From CAMQVM01 sp044433365 (GTDB lineage Bacteria > Bacteroidota > Bacteroidia > Bacteroidales > Rikenellaceae), in the NCBI GenBank assembly GCA_044433365.1, contig JAWXTR010000097.1:1-10493 (forward strand): a stretch of DNA of 10,493 nt, written 5' to 3'. The translations under genes and the position numbers were made by a program. How positions within the stretch are numbered: position 1 is the stretch's first letter; every line of letters starts with the position of its first letter. Shown here in pieces: positions 1 to 6,917 of this stretch. The notes beneath the pieces were generated by a model. That model searched no databases. It had not been told where the DNA came from and worked only from the letters and a program-made list of their open reading frames with translations.

Positions 1-11
1 ATGTATTATAG

Positions 12-30
12 TGAGTCAGGTGCTACGTAC
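12..30 (-). repeat. Partial duplicate of the adjacent tRNA (anticodon/D-arm segment)
   Basis: Positions 12-26 match positions 121-135 exactly (15 bases), and 12-30 still match after a small difference at 27-28. The matched part of the tRNA runs from the anticodon loop through the 3' anticodon strand into the D arm. Sequence on both sides diverges: there is no T arm or acceptor stem, and the D arm stops after base 30. It is therefore a fragment, not a second functional tRNA. It could be a remnant of a duplicated tRNA gene or of recombination at the tRNA. The left part of the context lies outside the window. Confidence 0.5.
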
Positions 31-69
31 CTTAATAAAAAAGCAGTTAGAATTATCTTCTAACTGCTT
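31..69 (-). terminator. Rho-independent terminator of the tRNA
   Basis: A perfect 10-bp inverted repeat (41-50 AAGCAGTTAG, 60-69 CTAACTGCTT) encloses a 9-base loop. Read on the minus strand the hairpin is followed directly by TTTTATTAAGG (40-31). It starts 13 bases past the tRNA 3' end, the expected position for terminating the tRNA transcript. Confidence 0.8.
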
Positions 70-82
70 GATTCCCACTATG

Positions 83-157
83 TGGGCCCAACAGGGCTTG
101 AACCTGTGACCCCCTGATTATGAGTCAGGTGCTACTAACCAACTGAGCTATAGGCCC
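83..157 (-). tRNA. tRNA with anticodon CAU (elongator Met or Ile2)
   Basis: The minus strand folds into a complete 75-base cloverleaf without encoded CCA. The acceptor stem is GGGCCTA/TGGGCCC with one G-U pair and discriminator A. The anticodon stem CCTGA/TCAGG holds loop CTCATAA, anticodon at 122-120. The variable loop is GGGTC. The T stem ACAGG/CCTGT holds loop TTCAAGC. The D loop carries one more base than the common AGTTGGTTAGAGC pattern, leaving a three-pair D stem and a C-T mismatch at the fourth pair. CAU anticodons serve initiator Met, elongator Met, or Ile2 whose wobble C becomes lysidine. The G1-C72 pair argues against initiator. The variable loop resembles elongator Met, while the acceptor stem resembles tRNA-Ile, so I leave Met versus Ile2 open. 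Confidence 0.93.
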
Positions 158-176
158 GACGATTTTCTCGTTTTCG

Positions 177-208
177 TTTGCAAAGATAATACTTTTTGTG
201 TAAGTTTG
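177..208 (+). promoter_or_regulatory. Bacteroidetes-type promoter of the HAD hydrolase gene
   Basis: TTTG (177-180) and TAAGTTTG (201-208) are separated by exactly 20 bases and fit the Bacteroidetes promoter consensus TTTG / TAnnTTTG perfectly. The predicted start of transcription is near 213-216, leaving a leader of about 20 bases before the ATG at 234. No Shine-Dalgarno sequence is visible in that leader, which is normal for this phylum. Confidence 0.75.
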
Positions 209-212
209 CAAA
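181..212 (-). promoter_or_regulatory. Bacteroidetes-type promoter of the tRNA
   Basis: On the minus strand TTTG (212-209) is followed after exactly 20 bases by TATCTTTG (188-181), a perfect match to the Bacteroidetes sigma consensus TTTG / TAnnTTTG. Transcription would begin near 175, about 20 bases before the tRNA 5' end at 157. It shares its DNA with an oppositely directed promoter. Confidence 0.75.
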
Positions 213-233
213 TATATTTTTAAAAAAAGTGTT

Positions 234-887
234 ATGAAACTTACTATTTTGCAAGAAAAACCGATAGAAAATATAATTTTTGACTTTGGTGGTGTAATTT
301 TAGATATTGATATTTCGTTGGCTGTTAAGGCTTTTAATAGGTTGGGAGTTGATAATATTCGTCAAGCTGATATTCACCCTGAAACTAAATCTTTTTTCTT
401 AGATTTAGAGGTTGGAGCCATTAGTGACGACCAATTTTTGGAGGAAATACGAAAAATTTACCCTAAAGCTCGTGAGGTTAGTGATGAAAAAATGTGGTCG
501 GCTTGGAACGAAATTCTACTAGAATTTACTAAGGAGCGTTTTGAACTGATAAAAGAGCTTAATAAGCACTACAATGTATATCTGCTAAGCAATACCAACC
601 ATCCTCATAGAGTTTTTTGGTGTGAAAAGTTTGAAAAAGAGTTTGGTGAGCCATTTGAGAGCTATTTTAAAAAGTGTTACTACTCCGACGAGTTGGGATG
701 TCGCAAACCAGATGCTATAATATACCAAAAAGTGTTGGAAGATGCTGGTATTGAGGCTGAAAAATCGCTATTTATAGATGATAATATGATTAATTTCTCT
801 GGTGCAACAGAGGTAGGACTAAATTGGTATCACTTAGATTTAACAAAAGGTGCGACTATTTTAGATATTTTTGAAAAACACCAATAA
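234..887 (+). CDS. HAD-superfamily (subfamily IA) phosphatase, YihX-like
   Basis: This 217-residue cytosolic protein has all four haloacid-dehalogenase motifs. Motif I is FDFGGVILDID with the nucleophile Asp17. Motif II is LLSNTN with Ser120. Motif III is the Lys of GCRKPDA (Lys159). Motif IV is FIDDN with Asp183 and Asp184. The residue two after the nucleophile is Gly rather than Asp, as in the E. coli YihX glucose-1-phosphatase type (DLGNV). The helical cap lies between motifs I and II, at about residues 30-105. The family hydrolyses small sugar phosphates or related phosphoesters, but the substrate cannot be told from sequence. The start at 234 is supported by the promoter just upstream and by motif I lying at the usual distance from the N-terminus. 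It appears to be transcribed alone, with terminator-like hairpins downstream. I am sure of the superfamily and moderately sure of the subgroup. Confidence 0.88.
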   Translation: MKLTILQEKPIENIIFDFGGVILDIDISLAVKAFNRLGVDNIRQADIHPETKSFFLDLEVGAISDDQFLEEIRKIYPKAREVSDEKMWSAWNEILLEFTKERFELIKELNKHYNVYLLSNTNHPHRVFWCEKFEKEFGEPFESYFKKCYYSDELGCRKPDAIIYQKVLEDAGIEAEKSLFIDDNMINFSGATEVGLNWYHLDLTKGATILDIFEKHQ

Positions 888-901
888 AGGGCATGAAAAA
901 C

Positions 902-991
902 CTTCTTCCGCTTTTTGCGAGCGGAGCGAAGCTGTGAGTGAAAACGAACGATTTTTGCCAGCCCAAAGGGCGTGCTTTTTTTAAAAAAGCA
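902..991 (+). terminator. Terminator-like hairpins after the HAD gene
   Basis: Two candidate structures follow the stop codon. The first pairs CCGC (908-911) with GCGG (921-924), extendable by CTTC/GAAG, but has no T tract. The second pairs GCCC (961-964) with GGGC (968-971) over an AAA loop and is followed by GTGC and seven T (976-982). The T tract itself starts a symmetric TGCTTTTTT...AAAAAAGCA palindrome (973-991). The second is the better candidate for rho-independent termination. It separates the HAD gene from dtd. Confidence 0.45.
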
Positions 992-1102
992 TTAAAAAAA
1001 GTTATTTTTTTGTAATTCGGATAGCAAAAATGGCTCAAAATAGCTCAATAATTTCAAACCTTTATTCGCATGAAAAATAAAAGAGCAAAGATAAGTGAAA
1101 GC

Positions 1103-1555
1103 ATGAAAATAGTTTTGCAAAGAGTCTCAAAGGCTGAGGTTAGAGTAGATAGAGAGATTGTTGGAGCAGTAGGCAAAGGGGTAATGTTGCTTTTGGGCGT
1201 GCAACCCGACGATACGAAAGAAGATATTGATTGGTTGGTTGGAAAGGTTGTAAATATGCGTATTTTTGACGATGAAAATGGCGTAATGAACCTTTCTATT
1301 AAGGATATAGAGGGTGAAATTTTGGTTGTAAGCCAATTTACACTTATGGCATCTACTCGCAAGGGCAACCGTCCATCATATATCGGTGCAGCACGTCCTG
1401 AGATTGCAATTCCGCTCTATGAGGAGTTTAAAAAAGAGATTTCGACGGCAATATCACGTGATGTAGCCTCTGGGGTTTTTGGTGCGGATATGAAGTGTGA
1501 GCTTATTAATGATGGACCAGTAACCATTATTATTGACTCTAAAAATAGAATTTAG
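1103..1555 (+). CDS. dtd: D-aminoacyl-tRNA deacylase
   Basis: DTD removes D-amino acids, and mischarged glycine, from tRNA in the cytosol, so that only L-aminoacyl-tRNA reaches the ribosome. The 150-residue product has both signature motifs of the homodimeric family: SQFTL (residues 78-82), followed by STRKGNRPS, and NDGPVT (136-141), which carries the cross-subunit Gly-cisPro that rejects L-amino acids. FGADMKCELINDGPVTI is also typical. I chose the ATG at 1103 because family members start with MK(I/V)VLQRVSKA. An in-frame ATG at 1070 would add 11 unrelated residues. The length equals that of normal DTD proteins. It is the first gene of a probable dtd/mazG-type/SUI1/exported-protein transcript. 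I could not identify a convincing promoter. Its stop codon lies inside a 12-base match to the end of the repeat at 5379-5542. Confidence 0.95.
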   Translation: MKIVLQRVSKAEVRVDREIVGAVGKGVMLLLGVQPDDTKEDIDWLVGKVVNMRIFDDENGVMNLSIKDIEGEILVVSQFTLMASTRKGNRPSYIGAARPEIAIPLYEEFKKEISTAISRDVASGVFGADMKCELINDGPVTIIIDSKNRI

Positions 1556-1598
1556 AAGTTCCATTTAGAAGAACTCACTTTTAAAAAAATTATAAAAG

Positions 1599-1922
1599 AT
1601 GAATATTTCAGATTATCAAGAGATTGTCGACACATGGATAACAAATGAGGGTGTGCGATATTTTGAACCTACCACTAATATGATTATCTTAACCGAAGAG
1701 GTGGGAGAGTTGGCACGTGTAATAGCTCGAAAATATGGTGAGCAGTCGACAAAAAAGGGTGAAGTGTTGAATTTAGAAGATGAGCTTGCCGATGTTTTTT
1801 GGGTTTTAACAGCTCTTGCAAATCAGTGTGGTGTGAATCTTGAAAAGGCATTGATAGATAACTATCAGAAGAAAAATATGCGTGATAGCAGTCGACATAA
1901 AGAGAACGAAAAATTAAAATAA
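1599..1922 (+). CDS. MazG-type nucleotide pyrophosphohydrolase
   Basis: This 107-residue, all-alpha protein belongs to the MazG/dUTPase-like NTP pyrophosphohydrolase superfamily, which hydrolyses (often damaged or non-canonical) nucleoside triphosphates to monophosphate and pyrophosphate. The metal-binding signature EExxE...ExxD is complete: EEVGE (residues 33-37) and ELAD (62-65). The C-terminal MRDSSRHKENEKL matches the usual basic tail of the short single-domain members. The length fits those members, not the two-domain E. coli MazG of about 260 residues. The gene starts 43 bases after dtd and ends 4 bases before the SUI1 gene, so translation with the latter is probably coupled. The precise nucleotide substrate is unknown. 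Confidence 0.88.
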   Translation: MNISDYQEIVDTWITNEGVRYFEPTTNMIILTEEVGELARVIARKYGEQSTKKGEVLNLEDELADVFWVLTALANQCGVNLEKALIDNYQKKNMRDSSRHKENEKLK

Positions 1923-1926
1923 AAAT

Positions 1927-2271
1927 ATGAGTGATAACGATTGGAAAAGCAGATTAGGGGTAGTTTTCTCTACAAATCCCGATTTTGATTACAATAATGG
2001 CAAAAAACAGGAGGAGCAAACTCTTCCTAACGAAAAGCAAAAACTACGCATTGCGTTAGATAAGCGCAATCGTGGAGGTAAAAAAGTGACTATTGTAGCC
2101 GATTTTAAAGGCACAGAAGATGATTTAAAGGTTTTAGGAAAGATGCTAAAAGGAAAATGTGGCGTTGGCGGAGCTGTAAAAGATGGCGAAATTATCATAC
2201 AAGGTGATTTCCGACAAAAAGTGTGTGATATTTTAATTGCTGCGGGTTATAAAGCTCGTGTTATTGGATAA
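1927..2271 (+). CDS. SUI1/eIF-1-like translation factor (YciH type)
   Basis: The 114-residue product has a variable, hydrophilic N-terminus (1-40) and a SUI1 domain (about 40-112) containing KVTIVADFKG, the conserved KCGVGGAVKDGEIIIQGD loop and strand, and a terminal AGYKARVIG. SUI1 proteins are relatives of eukaryotic eIF1. The E. coli homologue YciH binds the small ribosomal subunit and affects fidelity of initiation. That role is family knowledge and is not shown here. The start codon follows the upstream stop by 4 bases, indicating cotranscription with the pyrophosphohydrolase. The fold assignment is safe, while its exact function in this phylum is not settled. Confidence 0.9.
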   Translation: MSDNDWKSRLGVVFSTNPDFDYNNGKKQEEQTLPNEKQKLRIALDKRNRGGKKVTIVADFKGTEDDLKVLGKMLKGKCGVGGAVKDGEIIIQGDFRQKVCDILIAAGYKARVIG

Positions 2272-2294
2272 AAAAGAGAAGAGAGGGAGAGATT

Positions 2295-5198
2295 ATGCGA
2301 AAATTATTGCTTTTATTTATTGCAGTTTTGGGGGTGTCTAATATTTTGTATGCCCAGTACTATACTACCGGAAATAATTCGGTTTCAACTCGTTGGAATC
2401 AGTTGAAAAGCGATGATAAACGAATAATTTATCCCGATTTTTTTGCCCCTAAAGCTCGAATTGTTGAAGGCTATTTAGATACTATGCGTAACTATATCGC
2501 CACTGGTCTAAATCCAAAAATAGATTATCTTCCTATTATTTTATATCCCGATAAGGCAAAATCTAATGGGTTGGTGACTTGGACTCCAAAACGTATGGAA
2601 CTCTACACAACTCCCTCAACAGATGGTTACTCTCTTCCATGGCTCAAGCAGCTTACAGTTCATGAATATCGCCATGTTGTGCAGCTGAGTAATCTCAATA
2701 GAGGTTTTGTAAGGGGTTTAGGCTATGTTATTGGCGAGCATGCTGTTGGTTTGGCCGCTGCGCTTGTGCCGACTTGGTTTTATGAGGGTGATGCTGTAGT
2801 TGCTGAAACTCAATTTGCTCAGTGGGGACGAGGCAAACAGCCGCTTTTCTCATCGCCCGTCAGAGCTATGGTGGCTGAGGCGGATGGATTGTGGAATTAC
2901 GATTTTTGGCGTGCAGGTTCCTACCGATATAATTTTCCATCTATTTACGAATTAGGTTATTTTTCGGTTTGGGCTGGGCAAACTTTCTACTCACCTCAAA
3001 TTTGGGATACAATGCTCTCTTACTGTGCAAAAAATCCTATTATAGCGATATTTAAAAATAGAGCATTAGCAAAGGAGTATAACGCTAATAGTGAGATTAT
3101 TATAAATAAAACTTTAGAGGAGTTAAAACCTTTTTGGGAGGAGAGTTTTGAAGTCGAGAGCAGCACAAAACCGATTGTAGCGAGTAAAAACTATTATCAA
3201 AAATACTCTAATCCGATACCTTATGCTGATTCGCTGATTTTTTCGCAATATTATAGCAAAGCCACAACCTATTCGTTTGTTATGACTAATGTAAATAGTG
3301 GTAAAAGCTCCATAGTTCAAAACTCAGCCTATATCAATAGCCGCTCAATAATCGATGGAGATAGAGTATATTGGAGTGAGTACAAACCGTCGCTTTTTTG
3401 GGATAACAACTCTTCATCGGTTGTAAAGAGTGCAACACTTGTAAAAAATAGACGAGGAAAATATAGATTAAAAGAGCGTAATGAGCCAAAAACAGAGTTG
3501 GATAATTGCTATTTTATAACAAAAGTTGATAATGATAGGTTTGGATTAATCAATTTTGATAAACTGGATAATCCACATTTAATTATTACAGATTCTGACT
3601 TTAAACCACTATCAAACACCCCTTTAGATGGGTGGGATTGTTCGGTTCAAGGGATGGCGTATGATAGTGTAACAGATAAGTTATATCTTTCGATTGTAAA
3701 CAATGATGGAGTATCTCTGGTAAGCTACAATATTGAAAATGATAGCTTTGGTCAGGTTAAAAAACCTTCGCACGTAGCAATTACAAATCTTACAGCCGAT
3801 AGTGGAAAGTTATATTTTACCTCTACTGCCTCAGGGAAAGAGGAGGCGCATATTTATGATTTAGAGAGCGATAAAGAGTATCAGTTGACAAGCTCTAAAA
3901 TCGGTTCAAACGATATTTCTAAGCCCTTTAAGCAGAACGGTGAAATGGTGGTAGCTACTGCCGACTATCAATTTATGGGTCGCAATCTTGCAGTTCAAAA
4001 AGTTGAGCTTAGCGATGAAAATATGGTAGATGTAGGTCAATTTCCATCGAGTGAGTTGATACCAGATTGGTATGATTGGGATGTTTTAAAAATTGATACC
4101 ATAAATATTACTCCCGATAGTAAAAATGTCGAGTCTATTACCGAAAAACGTTACCGAAAACTAGCACACTCTTTTGCTCCACACTCGTGGCTACCTGTAA
4201 TGACAAATCCTATCAAAATTATTAATGAAAATGAGTTTGATTTGGCATTAGGAGCCACTGTAGTTTCGCAAAATCTGCTTGGTGGAGTCGTCTCGTCAGT
4301 AGGATATGGATATGTGCCAGCAACAGGTCTTGGGCTGCTCTCAGCATCATTAGAGCTTAATACTCTGCCAGTTCATTTCTCTTTAAATTTTGATTATGGT
4401 GGAAATTATCAATATATTTATGTGGCAGGTGATTATGATGATGAGTCGTATCCAACATTTCCTGTTAAGCGACACTATAATTTTGATGCAACAGCAAAGT
4501 TGCCTATAAATCTATCGGATGGTAGACGAAGTAGAGTTATAATGCCTTATTTGGCATATAGCTACGATAATTCAATTCTTTTAGAGAGCTTAACAACTCA
4601 AACTGATGGTGTTGATAAGCTATCGGCAGGATTAATATTCCAAAATTATAAATATAAATCTGAACGAGATATTGAATCACCGCTTGGGTATACTGTTCAG
4701 CTTAGCGGAGCTGTAGATCCTACAAATTTTGACTCATTTGGTCGACTATTTTCAATTTACGGTAGAGGTGCTCTACCAGGGATTTTGGAGAATCATTCAG
4801 TGGTGTTGGAGGGGAGTTTCCAGCATCAAAAAATGGGAAACTACAACTTTACCCAAAAGACCATCTACCCTAGAGGATGCGTAAGTAGCTTTGCTACTGA
4901 GGATGTGTATGGTGCAACTGCAAAATATACCATGCCTATAGCCTATCCCGATTGGGGAATACGCAACTTTTTGCATATTAAGCGAATAGCAGCAACTGTT
5001 TTTGGTGAATATGCTTATGCAACGATGCCAATCCAAAATTTTGTATTCCACTTTATGCCCTACACCTACGGAGGTGAAATAAAACTAAACTACACACTTT
5101 TTGGACTTGGCTTTGGTATCGAAACTGATATTTCTATATATAAACCAAGCGAAAAAGATAGAGTTATGGTTGGTTTTGGATTTAGTTTTTCAATATAA
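2295..5198 (+). CDS. Exported peptidase-MA-like protein with C-terminal outer-membrane-barrel-like region
   Basis: The 967-residue protein begins with a signal peptide (MRKLLLLFIAVLGVSNILYA, probable cleavage before QYY). Residues 25-240 look like a gluzincin metallopeptidase of the peptidase-MA type. HEYRH (123-127) supplies two zinc ligands and the catalytic Glu124, and WFYEGDA offers Glu164 as third ligand in the usual W-x-EG-A context. The middle (about 290-620) is rich in short beta repeats with DSxTDKLYLS- and YDLESDK-like strands, consistent with a TolB/PD40-type propeller. From about 650 on, alternating Gly/aromatic strands and a terminal VGFGFSFSI suggest a beta-barrel in the outer membrane. 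The order is thus peptidase, propeller, barrel. Catalytic activity is inferred from intact ligands, and the substrate is unknown. A purine-rich stretch (AGAGGGAGAG) precedes the ATG, 23 bases after the SUI1 gene. Confidence 0.75.
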   Translation: MRKLLLLFIAVLGVSNILYAQYYTTGNNSVSTRWNQLKSDDKRIIYPDFFAPKARIVEGYLDTMRNYIATGLNPKIDYLPIILYPDKAKSNGLVTWTPKRMELYTTPSTDGYSLPWLKQLTVHEYRHVVQLSNLNRGFVRGLGYVIGEHAVGLAAALVPTWFYEGDAVVAETQFAQWGRGKQPLFSSPVRAMVAEADGLWNYDFWRAGSYRYNFPSIYELGYFSVWAGQTFYSPQIWDTMLSYCAKNPIIAIFKNRALAKEYNANSEIIINKTLEELKPFWEESFEVESSTKPIVASKNYYQKYSNPIPYADSLIFSQYYSKATTYSFVMTNVNSGKSSIVQNSAYINSRSIIDGDRVYWSEYKPSLFWDNNSSSVVKSATLVKNRRGKYRLKERNEPKTELDNCYFITKVDNDRFGLINFDKLDNPHLIITDSDFKPLSNTPLDGWDCSVQGMAYDSVTDKLYLSIVNNDGVSLVSYNIENDSFGQVKKPSHVAITNLTADSGKLYFTSTASGKEEAHIYDLESDKEYQLTSSKIGSNDISKPFKQNGEMVVATADYQFMGRNLAVQKVELSDENMVDVGQFPSSELIPDWYDWDVLKIDTINITPDSKNVESITEKRYRKLAHSFAPHSWLPVMTNPIKIINENEFDLALGATVVSQNLLGGVVSSVGYGYVPATGLGLLSASLELNTLPVHFSLNFDYGGNYQYIYVAGDYDDESYPTFPVKRHYNFDATAKLPINLSDGRRSRVIMPYLAYSYDNSILLESLTTQTDGVDKLSAGLIFQNYKYKSERDIESPLGYTVQLSGAVDPTNFDSFGRLFSIYGRGALPGILENHSVVLEGSFQHQKMGNYNFTQKTIYPRGCVSSFATEDVYGATAKYTMPIAYPDWGIRNFLHIKRIAATVFGEYAYATMPIQNFVFHFMPYTYGGEIKLNYTLFGLGFGIETDISIYKPSEKDRVMVGFGFSFSI

Positions 5199-5206
5199 AA
5201 AGGGTC

Positions 5207-5330
5207 ATTCGCAAAACCTCTATTAAGTTAGTTTGCAATTAGTTAAACACCTGAAAAACCTCCGAATTACCTCCATTTTTGCACAAAAGTGCAAAGGCGT
5301 ATTCGCAAAACCCCTTTTGCGAATACGCCT
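5207..5330. terminator. Strong hairpins between convergent genes
   Basis: AGGCGTATTCGCAAAA (5295-5310) pairs perfectly with 5315-5330 over a CCCC loop, giving 16 base pairs. Just before it TTTGCAC (5278-5284) pairs with GTGCAAA (5289-5295) over AAAA. The core ATTCGCAAAACC also occurs at 5207-5218 in direct orientation, so the inverted arm (5315-5324) could pair with either copy. No T tract follows on either strand. The location, after a plus-strand gene and facing a minus-strand gene, suggests a two-way terminator or transcript-end stabiliser. The rest of 5199-5578 holds the palindromic element at 5379-5542 and no gene that I can support. Confidence 0.55.
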
Positions 5331-5378
5331 AAAAATTTTAGGTTAGGAAATAGTAAAAATAAATAAGAGGATTTCTAA

Positions 5379-5542
5379 AGGGAACTTCTAAAAATTGGAT
5401 TTTAACGCTTTTCATTTTGAGGCTTCATCTTTGAATTTTACAAAATGTACCGTTGACACCGCTACGATTACATTTTGCAAAACCCAAATCTAAAACCTCA
5501 AAATAAAAAATCGAATAAAACCAAATTATTAGAACTTCCCTA
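5379..5542. repeat. Palindromic repeat element, family A (MITE/REP-like)
   Basis: The whole 164-bp segment is an imperfect inverted repeat. The left end AGGGAACTTCTAAAAA mirrors the right end (read inward AGGGAAGTTCTAATAA). The arms continue with ATTTTGAGG (5413-5421) against its complement (5494-5502), and CAAAATGTA (5441-5449) against TACATTTTG (5468-5476) around a 19-base loop. Most arm differences are single substitutions. It has no coding capacity. It starts about 37 bases past the murA stop codon, so as RNA it would form a long stem at the murA 3' end. Sequences resembling its ends occur at 8296-8310, 8626-8686 and 1551-1562. Whether it is mobile or a transcript-processing element is not shown. 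Confidence 0.6.
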
Positions 5543-5578
5543 AAGTTTTAAAATATTTGTTGATTGATAATCGCTCTA

Positions 5579-6886
5579 CTACTCAATTCGGCGAATAGAA
5601 GCACCAAGGGCATTAAGACGCCCATCAATATCTTGATAACCTCTATCTATCTGCTCTATATTCTGGATAATACTCTTACCCTCAGCAGATAAAGCTGCAA
5701 TTAAAAGTGCTACACCTGCACGAATATCGGGAGAGGTCATCACTTGCGGTTTTAGGCGCACCTCATGGTTATGACCAATTACTGTTGCACGGTGTGGATC
5801 GCAAAGAATTATCTGAGCACCCATATCTATTAGCTTATCGACGAAAAATAGTCGACTTTCAAACATTTTTTGATGTATCAAAACTGTACCTTTAGCCTGT
5901 GTTGCCACAACTAAGAATACCGATAGTAGGTCGGGAGTAAGCCCCGGCCATGGAGCATCTGCAATTGTCATTATCGAACCATCGATAAAGCTCTCTATTT
6001 GGTAATGTTCATGTTTTGGAATAAATATATCCTCACCCCTACGCTCCAGAGTGATACCCATCTTTGCAAACTGCTGAGGAATAATACCCAAATTCTCGAA
6101 AGAGACATCTTTAATGGTTATTTCTGAACGGGTCATAGCAGCAAGACCGATAAAGCTTCCAACCTCAATCATATCGGGCAGCATACGGTGTGAAGTGCCA
6201 CGAAGCTCTTTTACCCCCTCGATTGTTAGAAGATTTGAGCCGATACCACTGATTTTTGCCCCCATTCTTACAAGCATTTTGCAGAGTTGTTGGAGATATG
6301 GCTCACAAGCTGCATTATAGATGGTTGTCTCGCCCTGAGCAAGCACCGCAGCCATCAATACATTGGCTGTACCTGTAACAGATGCCTCGTCAAGCAACAT
6401 ATAACAACCCTTCAGTTGCTCACACTCAACGCTGTAGTAATATTTTGCATCGTCGTAATCGAACTTAGCTCCTAGTTTTTGGAAGCCAATAAAGTGAGTA
6501 TCTAATCTACGTCGACCGATTTTGTCACCTCCAGGTTTTGGGATATAACCTCGTCCAAAACGAGCCAAAAGAGGACCTATAATCATTACCGCACCTCTCA
6601 ATTTCGACATATCTTTCTGATACTGCTCACTTTCAAGATAATCAAAGTTGATATTTTCGGCTTTAAAGGCATATTTATCGTCTGCAAGTTTTTCAACCTC
6701 CACGCCCATTTTTCCTAAAAGCTCAATTAGCTTTAAAACATCTAAAATTTGCGGAATATTCTCTACAACCACCCTTTCTGGGGTTAAAAGTATCGCACAT
6801 AATATTTGTAGAGCCTCATTTTTAGCTCCTTGAACTGTTATTTCACCGCTTAGTGGTTTGCCACCTACAACTTCGAATTTTGCCAT
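5579..6886 (-). CDS. murA: UDP-N-acetylglucosamine 1-carboxyvinyltransferase, Asp-type active site
   Basis: MurA transfers enolpyruvate from PEP to UDP-GlcNAc, the first committed step of peptidoglycan synthesis, in the cytosol. The 435-residue product shows the family motifs: GAKNEAL with Lys22, KLRGAVM with Arg97, the active-site loop, PWPGLTPDL with the catalytic-base Asp, SPDIRAG with the product-release Arg, and the C-terminal IDRGYQDIDGRL. The loop reads PKPGGDKIGRR, with Asp121 where E. coli has Cys115 (PGGCTIG). Enzymes with Asp there are not alkylated by fosfomycin. I chose the ATG at 6886 because families start MAKFEVVGG. The in-frame extension to 6964 would overlap trkA and has no homology-like sequence. 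It lies 31 bases after trkA and is probably cotranscribed with it. Confidence 0.96.
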   Translation of the reverse strand: MAKFEVVGGKPLSGEITVQGAKNEALQILCAILLTPERVVVENIPQILDVLKLIELLGKMGVEVEKLADDKYAFKAENINFDYLESEQYQKDMSKLRGAVMIIGPLLARFGRGYIPKPGGDKIGRRRLDTHFIGFQKLGAKFDYDDAKYYYSVECEQLKGCYMLLDEASVTGTANVLMAAVLAQGETTIYNAACEPYLQQLCKMLVRMGAKISGIGSNLLTIEGVKELRGTSHRMLPDMIEVGSFIGLAAMTRSEITIKDVSFENLGIIPQQFAKMGITLERRGEDIFIPKHEHYQIESFIDGSIMTIADAPWPGLTPDLLSVFLVVATQAKGTVLIHQKMFESRLFFVDKLIDMGAQIILCDPHRATVIGHNHEVRLKPQVMTSPDIRAGVALLIAALSAEGKSIIQNIEQIDRGYQDIDGRLNALGASIRRIE

Positions 6887-6917
6887 AATTAAATCATTTT
6901 TAAATAGGAGTAATGTT

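Noticed and set aside
1049..1056. Promoter box TAATTTCA upstream of dtd
   Set aside because: It differs from TAnnTTTG at two positions and has no TTTG at the required spacing.
1070..1102. Start of dtd at the upstream ATG
   Set aside because: It would add 11 residues (MKNKRAKISES) not found in the family, while the ATG at 1103 gives the standard MKIVLQRVSKAEV beginning and length.
1989..2198. Antisense coding frames opposite the SUI1 gene and opposite other clear genes
   Set aside because: They are low-complexity products of the opposite strand of well-supported genes, without recognisable domains or start signals.
5379..5542. A small RNA gene or riboswitch
   Set aside because: The near-complete palindromy and the partial copies elsewhere fit a dispersed repeat. 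No promoter box or known riboswitch core is visible.
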